Origin: Ahaetulla prasina
Taxonomy: Eukaryota > Chordata > Lepidosauria > Squamata > Colubridae
DNA: 64,000 nucleotides
Direction: 5' to 3'
Assembly (NCBI RefSeq): GCF_028640845.1
Contig: NC_080540.1
Coordinates: 284,258,524-284,322,523, forward strand
The notes beneath the pieces were generated by a model, which saw only the letters and a program-made list of their open reading frames with translations, did no database searches and was not told the DNA's origin. A program made the translations under genes and the position numbers. This document shows, piece by piece, positions 21,645 to 31,211 of this stretch. Position 1 is the stretch's first letter. Each line of letters opens with the position of its first letter.

Positions 21645-22245
21645 AGTCATACCAGGCCATTTTATAGCCAACTTAATAGAAGAACACCAGACTTCACCAT
21701 GCAAATTATCTTAATTGCCTTTTCCTTGGAGCGAAATGGTCCAATGAATGAGCACAAGAAAGATGCAGAATATTTTCTCAGCTCAGTCACTAGATAGTAC
21801 CAGATCAAGAAAGTGAAGGGGGTCTCAAAAATGCCAACCTTGTTTTAGCATCTGTATAGGATTTTTTTTTTCACTCCTACATATGCTCAAGAGTATTTCA
21901 CTTGCTGACATTTTTCAAGCGATGACACACAGAAGCAAGACGTAGACCAACCTTTCAAAGGAGCATCAACTGTGAGTTTTACCTGTCCAGTAAAACACAT
22001 TGTCCCTTGGAGACATTCTCTACTACCGACTACGAGCAAAAACAGACACACAAAAATGACACATCCCAATATTTATCTTGGTATTTATGCCTCCCCATTT
22101 TGTTGAAGGTGGCATTTCGCACATATCTGTGTCAAGCAGAAGAGCAGAATGAATGTGGACTTCAGGGATTGACTCTTTTTAATTAGAATATTGTAGCTGG
22201 ACCTTCGCATTCTAAAACCACACCGAACTCTTCCTCGTAAGGATG
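21645..22245. other. No recognisable feature
   Basis: No gene or repeat recognised. Confidence 0.4.
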
Positions 22246-22703
22246 ATATATACCAGGGGTGTCAAACACGATTTCATTGAGGGCCGCATCAAGGTTGTGT
22301 TTGACCTCGGGGGGGGGGGGTTGGTGGGCTGGAAGGGGGCATGACCAGAGTGAGCATGCCAGCTCGATGTCACTCGTGTCAGCGGTGCCTGTGGAAGCCC
22401 GAGAACTCTGCCAGTGAAAATGGGCTCCCGAGCTCCGTTTTCAGCTGCAGTGGCTTCCTGCAAATCTCTGCCAGCAAAAATGGAGCTCAGGAGGTCAGTC
22501 CGTGGCCCTTGAGAGCTCTGTTTTCAGTTGTGATGGCCTCCTGCAGCCCTCTCCCAGTGAAAACAGAGGTCAGGAGAGTCATGCACGGCCCTTGCAAGTT
22601 TTTGGCTGCAACGGCTTCCTATAACCCTCTGCTTTTTTGTTTTCGCTGGCAGAGTCACCATGGGCTGCTCTTTTGCTGTTTCCAGGGTAGCCCCATGGGC
22701 CAG

Positions 22704-23362
22704 ATAGAATAGAATAGAATAGAATAGAATAGAATAGAATAGAATAGAATAGAATAGAATAGAATAGAATAGAATAGAATTTTTATTGGCCAAGTATGAT
22801 TGGACACACAAGGAATTTGTCTTGGTGCACATGCTCTCAGTGTACCTAAAAGAAAAGATACCTTCATCAAGGTACAACACAATACTTAATGATAGTCATA
22901 GGATACAAATAAGCAATCGGAAACAATATCAGTATAAATCATAAGGATGCAAGCAGCAAAGTTACAGTCATAAGTGGGAGGAGATGGGTGATGGGAACGA
23001 TGAGAAGATTAATAGTAGTGCAGACTTAGTAAATAGTTTGACAGTGTTGAGGGAATTATTTGTTTAGCAGAGTGATGGCGTTCGGGAAAAAAATGTTCTT
23101 GCGTCTAGTTGTTCTGGTGTGCAGTGCTCTAGAGCGTCGTTTTGAGGGTAGGAGTTGAAACAGTTTATGTCCAGGATGCGAGGGATCTGTAAATATTTTC
23201 ACGGCCCTCTTTTTGATTCGTGCAGTATACAGGTCCTCAATGGAAGGCAGGTTGGTAGCCATTGTTTTTTCTGCAGTTCTAATTATCCTCTGAAGTCTGT
23301 GTCTGTCTTGTTGGGTTGCAGAACCAAACCAGACAATTATAGAGGTGCAGATGACAGATCTA
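22704..23362 (-). mobile_element. L3/CR1-type LINE, 3' end
   Basis: A minus-strand frame at 23056-23367 encodes the reverse transcriptase C-terminus (IVWFGSATQQDRHRLQRII ... NSFFP-like end FFPNAITLLNK). The 3' UTR follows and runs into an AGAAT tail. CAGAT on both sides (one within CCAGAT, one within ACAGAT) is the probable target duplication in the hAT host. This matches the snake L3 lineage known for AATAG-type tails. Confidence 0.88.
22706..22780 (-). repeat. (AGAAT)n pentanucleotide array at a LINE tail
   Basis: About 15 perfect units forming the 3' tail of the minus-strand L3 LINE. Confidence 0.97.
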
Positions 23363-23695
23363 AGCACCCCTCAGGCCGGATCCGGCCCCCAGGCCTTGAG
23401 TTTGACAACCCTGGCATATATTCAGTCTTTTTCTTTTTCGTTTATTTATTTTGCCTTATGTAATTCAAGATAAATAAATACAAGTTTCAATTTCAGGACG
23501 CTTCAAATGCCACCATACCATAACATTTAAAATTTCATAGACCTATAATAGAAATATTATATTTGAAATGATAATAGCTCAAGGGATTGTGGTTCAATGT
23601 TTTGAAAAATTCTCCTTCCCCATTATTAAAAAGAATGAATCCAAAATATAGATCATCTCCATCATATACATTACTGTAATGGTATGTGGGAATGA

Positions 23696-23935
23696 CCTTG
23701 GGAGACAGGAGGAAGAAGGTTTGGTCACCATGATATTAAAAAGATGCTGAGACTCTAGAAAGCGTGCAGAGAAGAGCCACAAAGATTAAGAGACCGGAGG
23801 CTAAAACATATGAAGAACAGTTACAGGAATTTGTTATGTTTAGTTTATAAAAAGAAGGACCAGGGGTGACATGAGAGCAGTGTTCCAATATCTAAAGGGC
23901 TTTCACTAAGAAGAGGGGGTATTTATTACTTGGTC
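23696..23935 (+). mobile_element. CR1 LINE fragment
   Basis: Matches the CR1 segment seen at 58225-58390 (GACTCTAGAAAGNGNGCAGA, then AGAAGGACCAGGGGTGACAT, then CAGTGTTCCAATATCT). Frames are broken. Confidence 0.75.
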
Positions 23936-24324
23936 TATTTTGTAGCCCCACAAGTTCTTGCTTGCAGGTATTTCTTGCAGGCATTCCAATACATCATTGT
24001 TGCTATTTTGTCATGTTGTTGTTTGAGTCACTCTGTGCAATCTTCTTGCAGGAGCTTACTAGGTGGTCTACTGTTTCTTCAGCTTCTTTGCAGAAGTGGC
24101 ATTTGCTGTCTTCTCAATTCTGCCTTTTGTGTGCATTTCTTCTTAAAGCTTGCTCTTGTGCAGCCGGCAGTAACCTCTCTGTCTCTTTCCTCAACATTCC
24201 TGCTCTAAGTTGTTGTCTTGTAAGACTGCTTTAAAAAATAATAATAAAAATGTCCATATAATACTTTGCCTTGTTATGTCTCTGTCCATTTGGTCTGCTT
24301 TATAAGCAGTTTAGAGGGGTTTAG

Positions 24325-24682
24325 AAGGTGGCTTAGTGGCTAAGACGCGGAGCTTGTTGATCGAAAGGTCGGCAATTTAGCGGTTCGAATTCCTAGTGCC
24401 ACGTAATGGGGTGAGCTCCCATTACTTGTCCCAGCTTCTGCCAATCTAGCAGTTCGAAAGCACGTAAAAAATGCAAGTAGAAAAATAGGGACCACCTTTG
24501 GTGGGAAGGTAACAGTGTTCTGTGCGCCTTTGGCATTTAGTCATGTCGGCCGCATGACTACAGAGACATCTTTGGACAGTGCTGGCTCTTCAGCTTTGAA
24601 ACGGAGATGAGCATCACCCCCCTAGAGTCGGGAATGACTAGCACATATGTGCGAGGGGAACCTTTCCCTTTCCCTTATAGCC
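24325..24682 (+). mobile_element. Sauria-type SINE
   Basis: Head GTGGCTTAGTGGCTAAGACG, B-box GGTTCGAATTCC, Bov-B-like end GAGTCGGGAATGACTAGCAC and CTTTCCC tail. A roughly 13-bp imperfect duplication (TATAAGCAGTTTA and TATAGCCAGTTTG) flanks it in the R4 LINE. Confidence 0.9.
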
Positions 24683-25427
24683 AGTTTGTTCTCTCTTGTA
24701 TTGGATAAATAAGCCTTTATCATGTTCTCGTGATTAGCATCTTCTTCACTTCTGATATTTTTCCAATACTTTTTTTTCCTCCTACACTGGTCTGGAGTAC
24801 TTGTGACATTCCATGCCCACCTTTGCTCCTTGGTAAGTAGAGTCTGTCAATGTTGTAGTGTGGATGAAGGGCATGATTGTCATTCTTTTTCTGGTCTTTC
24901 TATCCAGGGCATTTAGTTCTGTGTGAGTCCAGCTCACTATTCCAGCTGTGTAACTAATGATTGGCATTGAGCAGGTGTTAATTGCCTTGATGGTATTTCC
25001 TCCACTGAATTTGGACTTTAACATATTCACTCTCATGATGTATTTACTTCTAACCTTCTTCTTGACTTCAGTATGCTTGATCTTGTCAGTTTGAAGGATG
25101 CCCAGGTATTTGTATTGATCTTCTTCATCCAGACTCTTGATGTTATTTCCATAGGGCATCTTGATTTCTTCAGTATTCACTATTTTTCCTCGGTTGATAG
25201 GAAGGTGGCAGATTTGTTCAGTCCAAATTTCATTGCAATTTCAGATGGTGTTTCTCCATGCAGCTTCATATCATCCATGTACAGGAGGTGGCAGAGGTTT
25301 TTGATGCTGGATAACCATGGCTTGACTTGTTTAGTATTGTCGACAGGGGAATCAATGCAATGACAAACAGTAGTGGTTACAGTGAGTCTTCTTGAAAGAT
25401 TCCTCTCTTGATATTAACCTCTCCTAG

Positions 25428-25798
25428 TGTCAGGCCTGGAAACCATATTAGACTTTAGGTTTCCAGACGCTGCCACATTTTTCCCCTGAGGGGAAGAAGG
25501 GGGGCTGAGGGGTATGGTAACATTCTTCAGACGGTCAAGGTCGGATGGGGTTCACATCTGCAGGAAGAGTGGCAAGAAGATATTCGAATGGACTGGGAGA
25601 ACGTGGGACCATGTGACCATCAAAGGGGTCAGGGGGGTGGGACTCTTGGGGTTTGTATAACTGGGGAAAAGAATCCGGAACTTCAGTTTTGGAATTGCAC
25701 TCATCGTGTGCCAGTCTCCTCATGCTAGTAAAGAACTCTGGAAAAGAAATGTCTCTGAGTTTCTTTTACGCAGAAGAGGTATTTCTGGAACCTTGACA
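25428..25798 (+). repeat. Chromovirus 5' LTR (371 bp)
   Basis: Starts TGTCAGGCC and ends CCTTGACA, giving TG...CA ends, with CCTAG (25423-25427) outside. A TATAA box lies at 25656-25660. The first 91 bp are identical to the shortened 3' LTR, so the insertion is recent. I chose the 371-bp end over a 95-bp LTR because the box, the predicted transcript start and the primer site all fit it. Confidence 0.88.
25656..25695 (+). promoter_or_regulatory. TATA box and predicted transcript start of the chromovirus
   Basis: TATAA at 25656-25660 lies 29 nt upstream of AGTTTTGGAAT (25685-25695). That 11-mer is the exact reverse complement of the sequence just after the LTR. In Tf1/sushi-type elements the first 11 nt of the RNA serve as primer, so position 25685 is the predicted first transcribed base. 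Confidence 0.72.
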
Positions 25799-25800
25799 TT

Positions 25801-25811
25801 ATTCCAAAACT
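25801..25811 (+). other. Self-priming primer-binding site
   Basis: ATTCCAAAACT starts 2 nt after the 5' LTR. It does not resemble a site for a host tRNA 3' end but is perfectly complementary over 11 nt to AGTTTTGGAAT at 25685-25695 inside the LTR. Confidence 0.75.
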
Positions 25812-25923
25812 CATAACTTTCTTTTGCTAACGGTACCCTCTCCTCCTCTCAGAGGGGGCCCGTTAGAGGGGTGCTGGGCCCCAGTCTCCGTAACCTCCAC
25901 AGCGGTGCAAAGACCCAGTGAAG

Positions 25924-27500
25924 ATGGAAGAGCAGCAAGTTGAAAGCGTAGAAGGAGCACCGGAACATGAATCTGACGATTTAATTGAAGTCACCTATTT
26001 CCCATCGGAGAAGGGGACTCAAGCCCAGTGGTAGAGCCTGCTTGTCAGCTTGGAGCACGGCCCAAGGACTCTGATTCATGGGTAAGCTGCCAGTCGGGAG
26101 AAAACATTTCCCCGGGGCGGAATGGAGAGCCCCCTCCCTCTTCTCAACCTCACTGGAGGACAGTAAAACCTGGAGAATCGGGAGAGTCACTGGATTGGGA
26201 CCTGAGAAACCCCCTGAAATCCCAGTCCCTATTAGACCTCCCTGAAACTTTTGAGCGTCTGGAAGTGAGGCCCTGCATAAGCTCAGCCCATCTACCTCGA
26301 GAGCCTTTAGCTCAGCCTAAATTCACCTTCCCTCCCGCCAGAGAGAGAGAAATTACTGAAGCTCGAAGCCGTTCCGATGAACGCAGAAAACCCTCCCTTC
26401 CCTCTTTCAGACGGCAGGGAGTTCAGGCAGCACCAGGAGCTTGGGGGGAATCGCAACTCTCCCCTCCAATTGACCTTTCCCGCCAACAGAGGCCTACGCT
26501 GCCTCCAGCAGCTTCTATTCCTCCTGGTTGGGCGTTTTATCCTGGACAAGGATGGATCCAATACCAATGGCAACCAGCCAGTTCAGCACCTTTCTTTTCT
26601 GGGGGCCCCACGCCGATGTTTGTTTCATCAGCTGAAGCATTTCATGAGTTCCTTCTCAGCAGCCAGGGGGAATTCCACCCCTTTACAGCTCAACAACCAG
26701 CCACAATAGCAACGGCCCCGCCCCCGCAAATCCCTCTTCAGCCGTAAGCAGGCCAGCTAAACCCCCCTGCACCCCCTCCCCCAACCCCTCCCCCTTTCAA
26801 ACCAACCTTTGATGGGAATCCACACCACCTGGCTTACTTTCTCAGCAGAATTGAGGCTTACGTTGAACAATATAGACATCAATACCCATCAGAAAGAAGC
26901 CTAATCAACGCCATCTCAGATGGTATGAATGTGGGGCTAGCCTCAGAGTGGATAGCTCAGCTATACAATGAACATGCACCAGAACTAAACAATGTTCAGG
27001 GATTTATGGCACTGCTTCGCAACCGGTTTCAAGATGATGACCTAATTGCAGAATGTGAAACCTCCTTAAAAACAATGAAACAAGGCAACAAGCCACTAAA
27101 ACAATTTGTATGGGATTTCAGAAGAGTTGCTGGCAATCTGAGACATTGGCCAGAACAAATTATTCTCCACTACTTCAAAGACGCGATTGATCAAAACATC
27201 AGAAAAGCCTGCTCCACCAGAGGAATCCCAGAACAACTTAATGCCTGGTACAACGTGTCCATCGCTCTGGACAGAGAATTCAACCCCCTCCAAAGCCAAC
27301 CACCAACTACAACTCCACAACGACCACCTACAAGATCCTCTCTCTCAAGACCAACCCCACCCTCCACCTTTCAACCTTCAACAATAATCAAATGCTACCG
27401 TTGTGGAAAACTAGGACATCGAGCATCAGTTTGCCTAGCCCCAACACCCCTCCCACAGTATCGGCTACCAACTGCTACCCGACCACGCAACCCCCCTTGA
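25924..27500 (+). pseudogene. gag: Chromovirus gag (broken)
   Basis: Structural Gag protein that would coat the element's RNA. The first ATG after the primer site is at 25924, but that frame stops at 26032. A one-nucleotide shift between about 25986 and 26030 moves to the frame that continues to 27500, itself interrupted by TAA at 26745-26747. The N-terminal half is Pro/Ser/Gln-rich. The C-terminal part (from about 26800) has the helical retrotransposon Gag region ending in a CCHC zinc knuckle CYRCGKLGHRASVC (27393-27434). TGA at 27498 separates it from the protease, which is in the same frame. At least two disabling changes make this copy unable to make full Gag. Confidence 0.85.
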
Positions 27501-28133
27501 AAGAATCCTAATACCAGTCGCTTTGCGACACAAGCCATATACCTTCCTACTGACCTTCCGTCATCTGATTCACCTCCCGACGACTCAAACCAAGCAGAAA
27601 ACGACCCAATGGTGAGTGCACCTATTCCTCCTTTTGCCATCAAAGTAAATTTAATAATTCCAGGGGGAGGCGCCAAAAAAGTTTTAGACGCTATTGTGAA
27701 CACAGGATGCACCAGATGCCTAATTTCAACCTCCACAGTCGCCCAACTCCGTATAAAAACATTTCCCTTGAAACACCCAATTAAATTCCACCAAGTAGAT
27801 GGAACCTTGATTGGTGGCGTTCCAGCAACCCAAATCACACAACTGGTTCGCTTAGAAATTGGTGCCCATCATGAACTTATAAGATTCATAGTAATTCCCA
27901 AAATGTCAGAATCCATCATCCTGGGTTTAGCTTGGTTGGACAAATGGGAACCCACAATCAAATGGGAGGATGGATTCAGGAAAATTATATGGACTTTTGG
28001 ACCCTTAGACCCAATACCCCCCCCACACACAAGAAAAACCTTATCCAAAATGACCACCAGAGGGAACCAACAACCACCATATCCAAGCCGTCTCCTAATG
28101 AACCAAATGAATGGATTTATCAGACGTTTTTAG
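27501..28133 (+). pseudogene. Chromovirus aspartic protease region (catalytic Asp absent)
   Basis: Open frame 27609-28133 in phase with gag. It has the retropepsin layout: the active-site loop IVNTGCTRCLIS, then the second hydrophobic motif SIILGLAWLDKWEP (IILG followed by the typical LGLxWL). The residue where retropepsins have the catalytic Asp is Asn (codon 27699-27701, residue 31 of the frame), so this copy should be inactive. It overlaps the start of the pol frame by 23 nt, in a different phase, suggesting that pol was reached by frameshifting in the ancestor. Confidence 0.82.
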
Positions 28134-30771
28134 CGAGGATGAATGTAACCTCTTACCCCCCCACCGGCAAACTGATTGCGCAATTGAATTGCACCCAGGG
28201 GCAAAGTTACCGAAACCCAAAATGTACTCAATGACACCAGCAGAAATGTCTGAACTAAGAAAATACATTGACACTAACCTAGCCAGAGGGTTCATTGAAC
28301 CAGCAAAATCACCTGTAGCTGCGCCTGTGCTATTTAAACAAAAGAAGGATGGTTCGCTTAGATTATGTATTGACTTCAAAAATATCGATGCGATTTGCAT
28401 ACAAAACACATACCCTTTACCACTTATGCACGATTTGTTGAACCACCTATCAAAAGGCAAAATTTTCACCAGATTGGATTTAAGGGAAGCCTATTACCAG
28501 GTCCGCATCAAGGAGGGTGATGAATGGAAAACGGCTTTCAACTGCCCCTTGGGTAGTTTCCAATACCGTGTCATGCCCTTTGGCCTCCAAGGGGCTCCAG
28601 CTGTTTTTATGCAACTAATTAATGAAACCCTGCACCCCCATCTCTACAATGGGGTTCTTGTCTACTTAGATGATATTCTTATCTACACAGACAATATGGA
28701 ACAACACATCAAATTGGTCAGACAAGTTCTTAAAAAGCTCCTAGCCGCCAAGCTATATGTCAAACTTTCCAAATGTGAATTCCATAAGGAATCCCTGGAC
28801 TACCTAGGTTACCGGATATCAAACAAAGGTATCGAAATGGACCCAGCCAAAGTAAAAGCAGTGTTAGACTGGCAACCGCCACGCACACGTAAGCAACTTC
28901 AAAGTTTCTTGGGATTCGCAAATTTTTACCGCAAATTCATTCCTTCTTTCGCAGAAGTAGCTCTACCATTAACAGAATTACTAAAAACTGGGCCATTACC
29001 CGCCAAACCCAAACCTAACCAACCCCTACCTTGGACAATGGACTGCCAACGTTCCTTTGAACACCTGAAACGCCTCTTCTCGATGGAACCGATTCTTCAA
29101 CACCCGGATCCAAATAAACCTTTTGTGGTCCAAGCTGATGCAAGTGATGTAGCAGTAGCCGCTGTCTTATTACAACGGAATACCGAGAACAACCTTATGC
29201 CCTGCGCTTACATATCTAAAAAACTGACCGACACTGAACGCAGATGGGCAGTTTGGGAAAAAGAAGCCTTTGCAGTACGTTGGGCACTCCTCTCCTGGAG
29301 ACACTTCCTTGAAGGGGCAAAGGAACCGTTCGAGGTGTGGACGGACCACAAAAACCTCGAATACTTAAAAAAAAACCGAAAGCTTTCTCCCAAACAAGTT
29401 CGATGGGCTCAGTTTTTCAAGCGCTTCCATTTCACCCTCAAATACATCCCAGGCAACCAAAACCTACTGGCTGACGCCCTATCTAGGAAACCACAATTTG
29501 ACAGCCAACGCGAAGAGGTGATACATGCGATGATCCCCGATAGCGAACCGGCTAGCCAAGCACTTACTCGACCGCGATCACGCCGCAGTACTAACATCCC
29601 ACCAAACAAACTGCTAGCGGACTTAAAATCAGCACTCACTGACGATGCTTGGTTTAAAGAAAACTTGCCAGACCTCACCTTAAGGGATGGGATACCCTGG
29701 AAGGGCACCAAAATTTATGTACCCGTCGCTATGCGGTTGCCAATACTACAGAGAAGCCACGACTCTCGCCTAGGAGGTCACTTTGGATTTTTAAAAACTC
29801 TCCACTTGGCTAGAAGACAATTCTGGTGGCCGAAAATGAAATCAGATGTCGAAAACTATGTCAGGAGCTGTGCTATCTGCGCCACCATGAAGTCCAGACC
29901 AGGGAAACCCCCTGGACTCCTACAACCCGTAGCTGAACCCACCAGACCCTGGGAAGAGATTGCCATGGATTTTATTGTTGAACTCCCACCTAGTGGAGGA
30001 AATACAGTGATATGGACCGTAGTGGACTTGTTCTCTAAACAGGCCCACTTCACTGCATGCAGCGGATTGCCATCGGCTAGAAAATTAGCAAAGCTCTTCC
30101 TCAAACACATCTACAGACTGCATGGAGTCCCTAAAAGGATAATATCTGACAGGGGTGTTCAATTCACAGCCAAATTCTGGAGAGAGTTCCTACGGTCCAT
30201 TGGGTCGTCTCAAGGACTTAGTTCTGGATTCCATCCGGAGACTAACGGAGCGGCTGAAAAATTAAATTTGATGGTGGAACAATACATACGGTGTTACGTA
30301 AATTACCAACAAGAAAACTGGTCCGACTTGTTACCATTTGCAGAGGTTGCATATAATAATGCCGTACACAGCAGCACGGGGTTAACCCCTTTTCAAGTAA
30401 CCAGCGGCATGGACTTAGTTCCAATGCCTGAACTCCCCGTGCAACCCCCCACTTCGGTTTCCCTAACGGACTGGATGAATTCGTCGAAGAAAGGTTGGGA
30501 AAACACAAAAAAGGCCTTAGCTTTGACAGCTCGAAATTACAAAGCCCAAGCTGACAAACACCGTTCCCTTCAACCCCCTTTTCGCATTGGAGATAAAGTC
30601 TTTTTGTCTACTAAGTATCTAAGATTAAGGATACCCAGCAGAAAATTCGGTCCAAAATTTTTGGGTCCTTTCCCCATTGTAAAATTATTAATCCGTTACC
30701 GTCAACTCAAGCTCCCTCGAATGTTGGGAAAATACACCGGTATTCCATACCAGCTTATTAAAACCTGCTAG
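28111..30771 (+). CDS. pol: Chromovirus pol: reverse transcriptase, RNase H and integrase (886 aa)
   Basis: Copies the element's RNA to DNA and integrates it. The RT palm has YLDD at residues 185-188 (28663-28674). RNase H acidic residues are visible at D343 (ADAS), E385 (EKEAFAV) and D412 (WTDHKN). The integrase zinc domain is H550, H557, C587 and C590, and the catalytic triad is D620 (MDFIVE), D680 (SDRGVQF) and E716 (NGAAEKLN), giving DD35E spacing. A TGA sits directly before the ATG, so this is the first usable start in phase. The last 40 or so residues drift from the family pattern, pointing to a small indel before the stop; the chromodomain continues in another frame at 30813. Typical Ty3/Gypsy order RT-RH-IN. 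Confidence 0.93.
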   Translation: MDLSDVFSEDECNLLPPHRQTDCAIELHPGAKLPKPKMYSMTPAEMSELRKYIDTNLARGFIEPAKSPVAAPVLFKQKKDGSLRLCIDFKNIDAICIQNTYPLPLMHDLLNHLSKGKIFTRLDLREAYYQVRIKEGDEWKTAFNCPLGSFQYRVMPFGLQGAPAVFMQLINETLHPHLYNGVLVYLDDILIYTDNMEQHIKLVRQVLKKLLAAKLYVKLSKCEFHKESLDYLGYRISNKGIEMDPAKVKAVLDWQPPRTRKQLQSFLGFANFYRKFIPSFAEVALPLTELLKTGPLPAKPKPNQPLPWTMDCQRSFEHLKRLFSMEPILQHPDPNKPFVVQADASDVAVAAVLLQRNTENNLMPCAYISKKLTDTERRWAVWEKEAFAVRWALLSWRHFLEGAKEPFEVWTDHKNLEYLKKNRKLSPKQVRWAQFFKRFHFTLKYIPGNQNLLADALSRKPQFDSQREEVIHAMIPDSEPASQALTRPRSRRSTNIPPNKLLADLKSALTDDAWFKENLPDLTLRDGIPWKGTKIYVPVAMRLPILQRSHDSRLGGHFGFLKTLHLARRQFWWPKMKSDVENYVRSCAICATMKSRPGKPPGLLQPVAEPTRPWEEIAMDFIVELPPSGGNTVIWTVVDLFSKQAHFTACSGLPSARKLAKLFLKHIYRLHGVPKRIISDRGVQFTAKFWREFLRSIGSSQGLSSGFHPETNGAAEKLNLMVEQYIRCYVNYQQENWSDLLPFAEVAYNNAVHSSTGLTPFQVTSGMDLVPMPELPVQPPTSVSLTDWMNSSKKGWENTKKALALTARNYKAQADKHRSLQPPFRIGDKVFLSTKYLRLRIPSRKFGPKFLGPFPIVKLLIRYRQLKLPRMLGKYTGIPYQLIKTC

Positions 30772-30812
30772 ACAGTCTGGTCTGAGACCTCAACCTGCGC
30801 TCCCCACCACCC

Positions 30813-31178
30813 TTGATAATCCAAGGTGAAACCCACTATGAAATCAAGAAAATCCTTGACTCTAGACTATATAGAGGTCAATTACAATATTTAGTCCACT
30901 GGAAGGGATATCCATTATCTGAATCTACTTGGGTCAAAAGTTGGAAAGTAAATGCGGACAATTTGATTAAACAATTTCACGACACTTTCCCTGACAAACC
31001 TAAGAAACCTCTTGGAGAGGGGGGGGTAGAAGGGAAGTGTGGACCACTGACACTCTTCTTTATCGACTCTTTGTTTTCTTTCCTAGGATATAGCTTCTTT
31101 TCCAAGAGGGGACGCCTGTCAGGCCTGGAAACCATATTAGACTTTAGGTTTCCAGACGCTGCCACATTTTTCCCCTGA
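30813..31178 (+). pseudogene. Chromodomain (integrase C-terminal tail)
   Basis: The first 50 or so residues form a chromodomain (YEIKKILDSR, then YLVHWKGYP and STWV). In chromoviruses this is fused to the integrase end and directs insertion to particular chromatin. Here it is out of phase with pol, so it is a detached remnant. The frame then runs on through the polypurine tract into the 3' LTR. Confidence 0.88.
31104..31112 (+). other. Polypurine tract of the chromovirus
   Basis: AAGAGGGGA directly upstream of the 3' LTR start (with CGCC between), the expected position of the plus-strand primer. Confidence 0.6.
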
Positions 31179-31211
31179 GGGGAAGAAGGGGGGCTGAGGG
31201 GTATGGTGACA
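31117..31211 (+). repeat. Chromovirus 3' LTR, internally deleted (95 bp)
   Basis: Identical to the first 91 bp of the 5' LTR, then joins directly to the terminal TGACA, followed by the target duplication CCTAG (31212-31216). About 276 bp are missing, including the TATA box and the start of R. The joint sits where TAACA inside the LTR resembles the terminal TGACA, suggesting a short-homology deletion. Confidence 0.85.

Larger units (their letters stand above)
22254..23413. mobile_element. hAT-like element, family G, carrying an L3 LINE
   Basis: Begins CAGGGGTGTCAAACACGATT and ends GAGTTTGACAACCCTG, the termini shared with 42017, 53447 and 62081. The interior is split by the L3 LINE at 22704-23362; the uninterrupted relatives show the joined sequence GGCCAGATCTAAGCA. 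The hAT target duplication is unclear (flanks match only 5 of 8). Confidence 0.8.

Noticed and set aside
25428..25522. A 95-bp LTR for the chromovirus
   Set aside because: It would give TG...CA ends on both sides, but leaves no primer site after it, whereas the 371-bp LTR has TATA, transcript start and an 11-nt complementary primer site in the right places.
26028..26747. A separate 239-aa protein gene
   Set aside because: It is in the same phase as the downstream zinc-knuckle Gag, separated only by one stop; it is the N-terminal half of gag.
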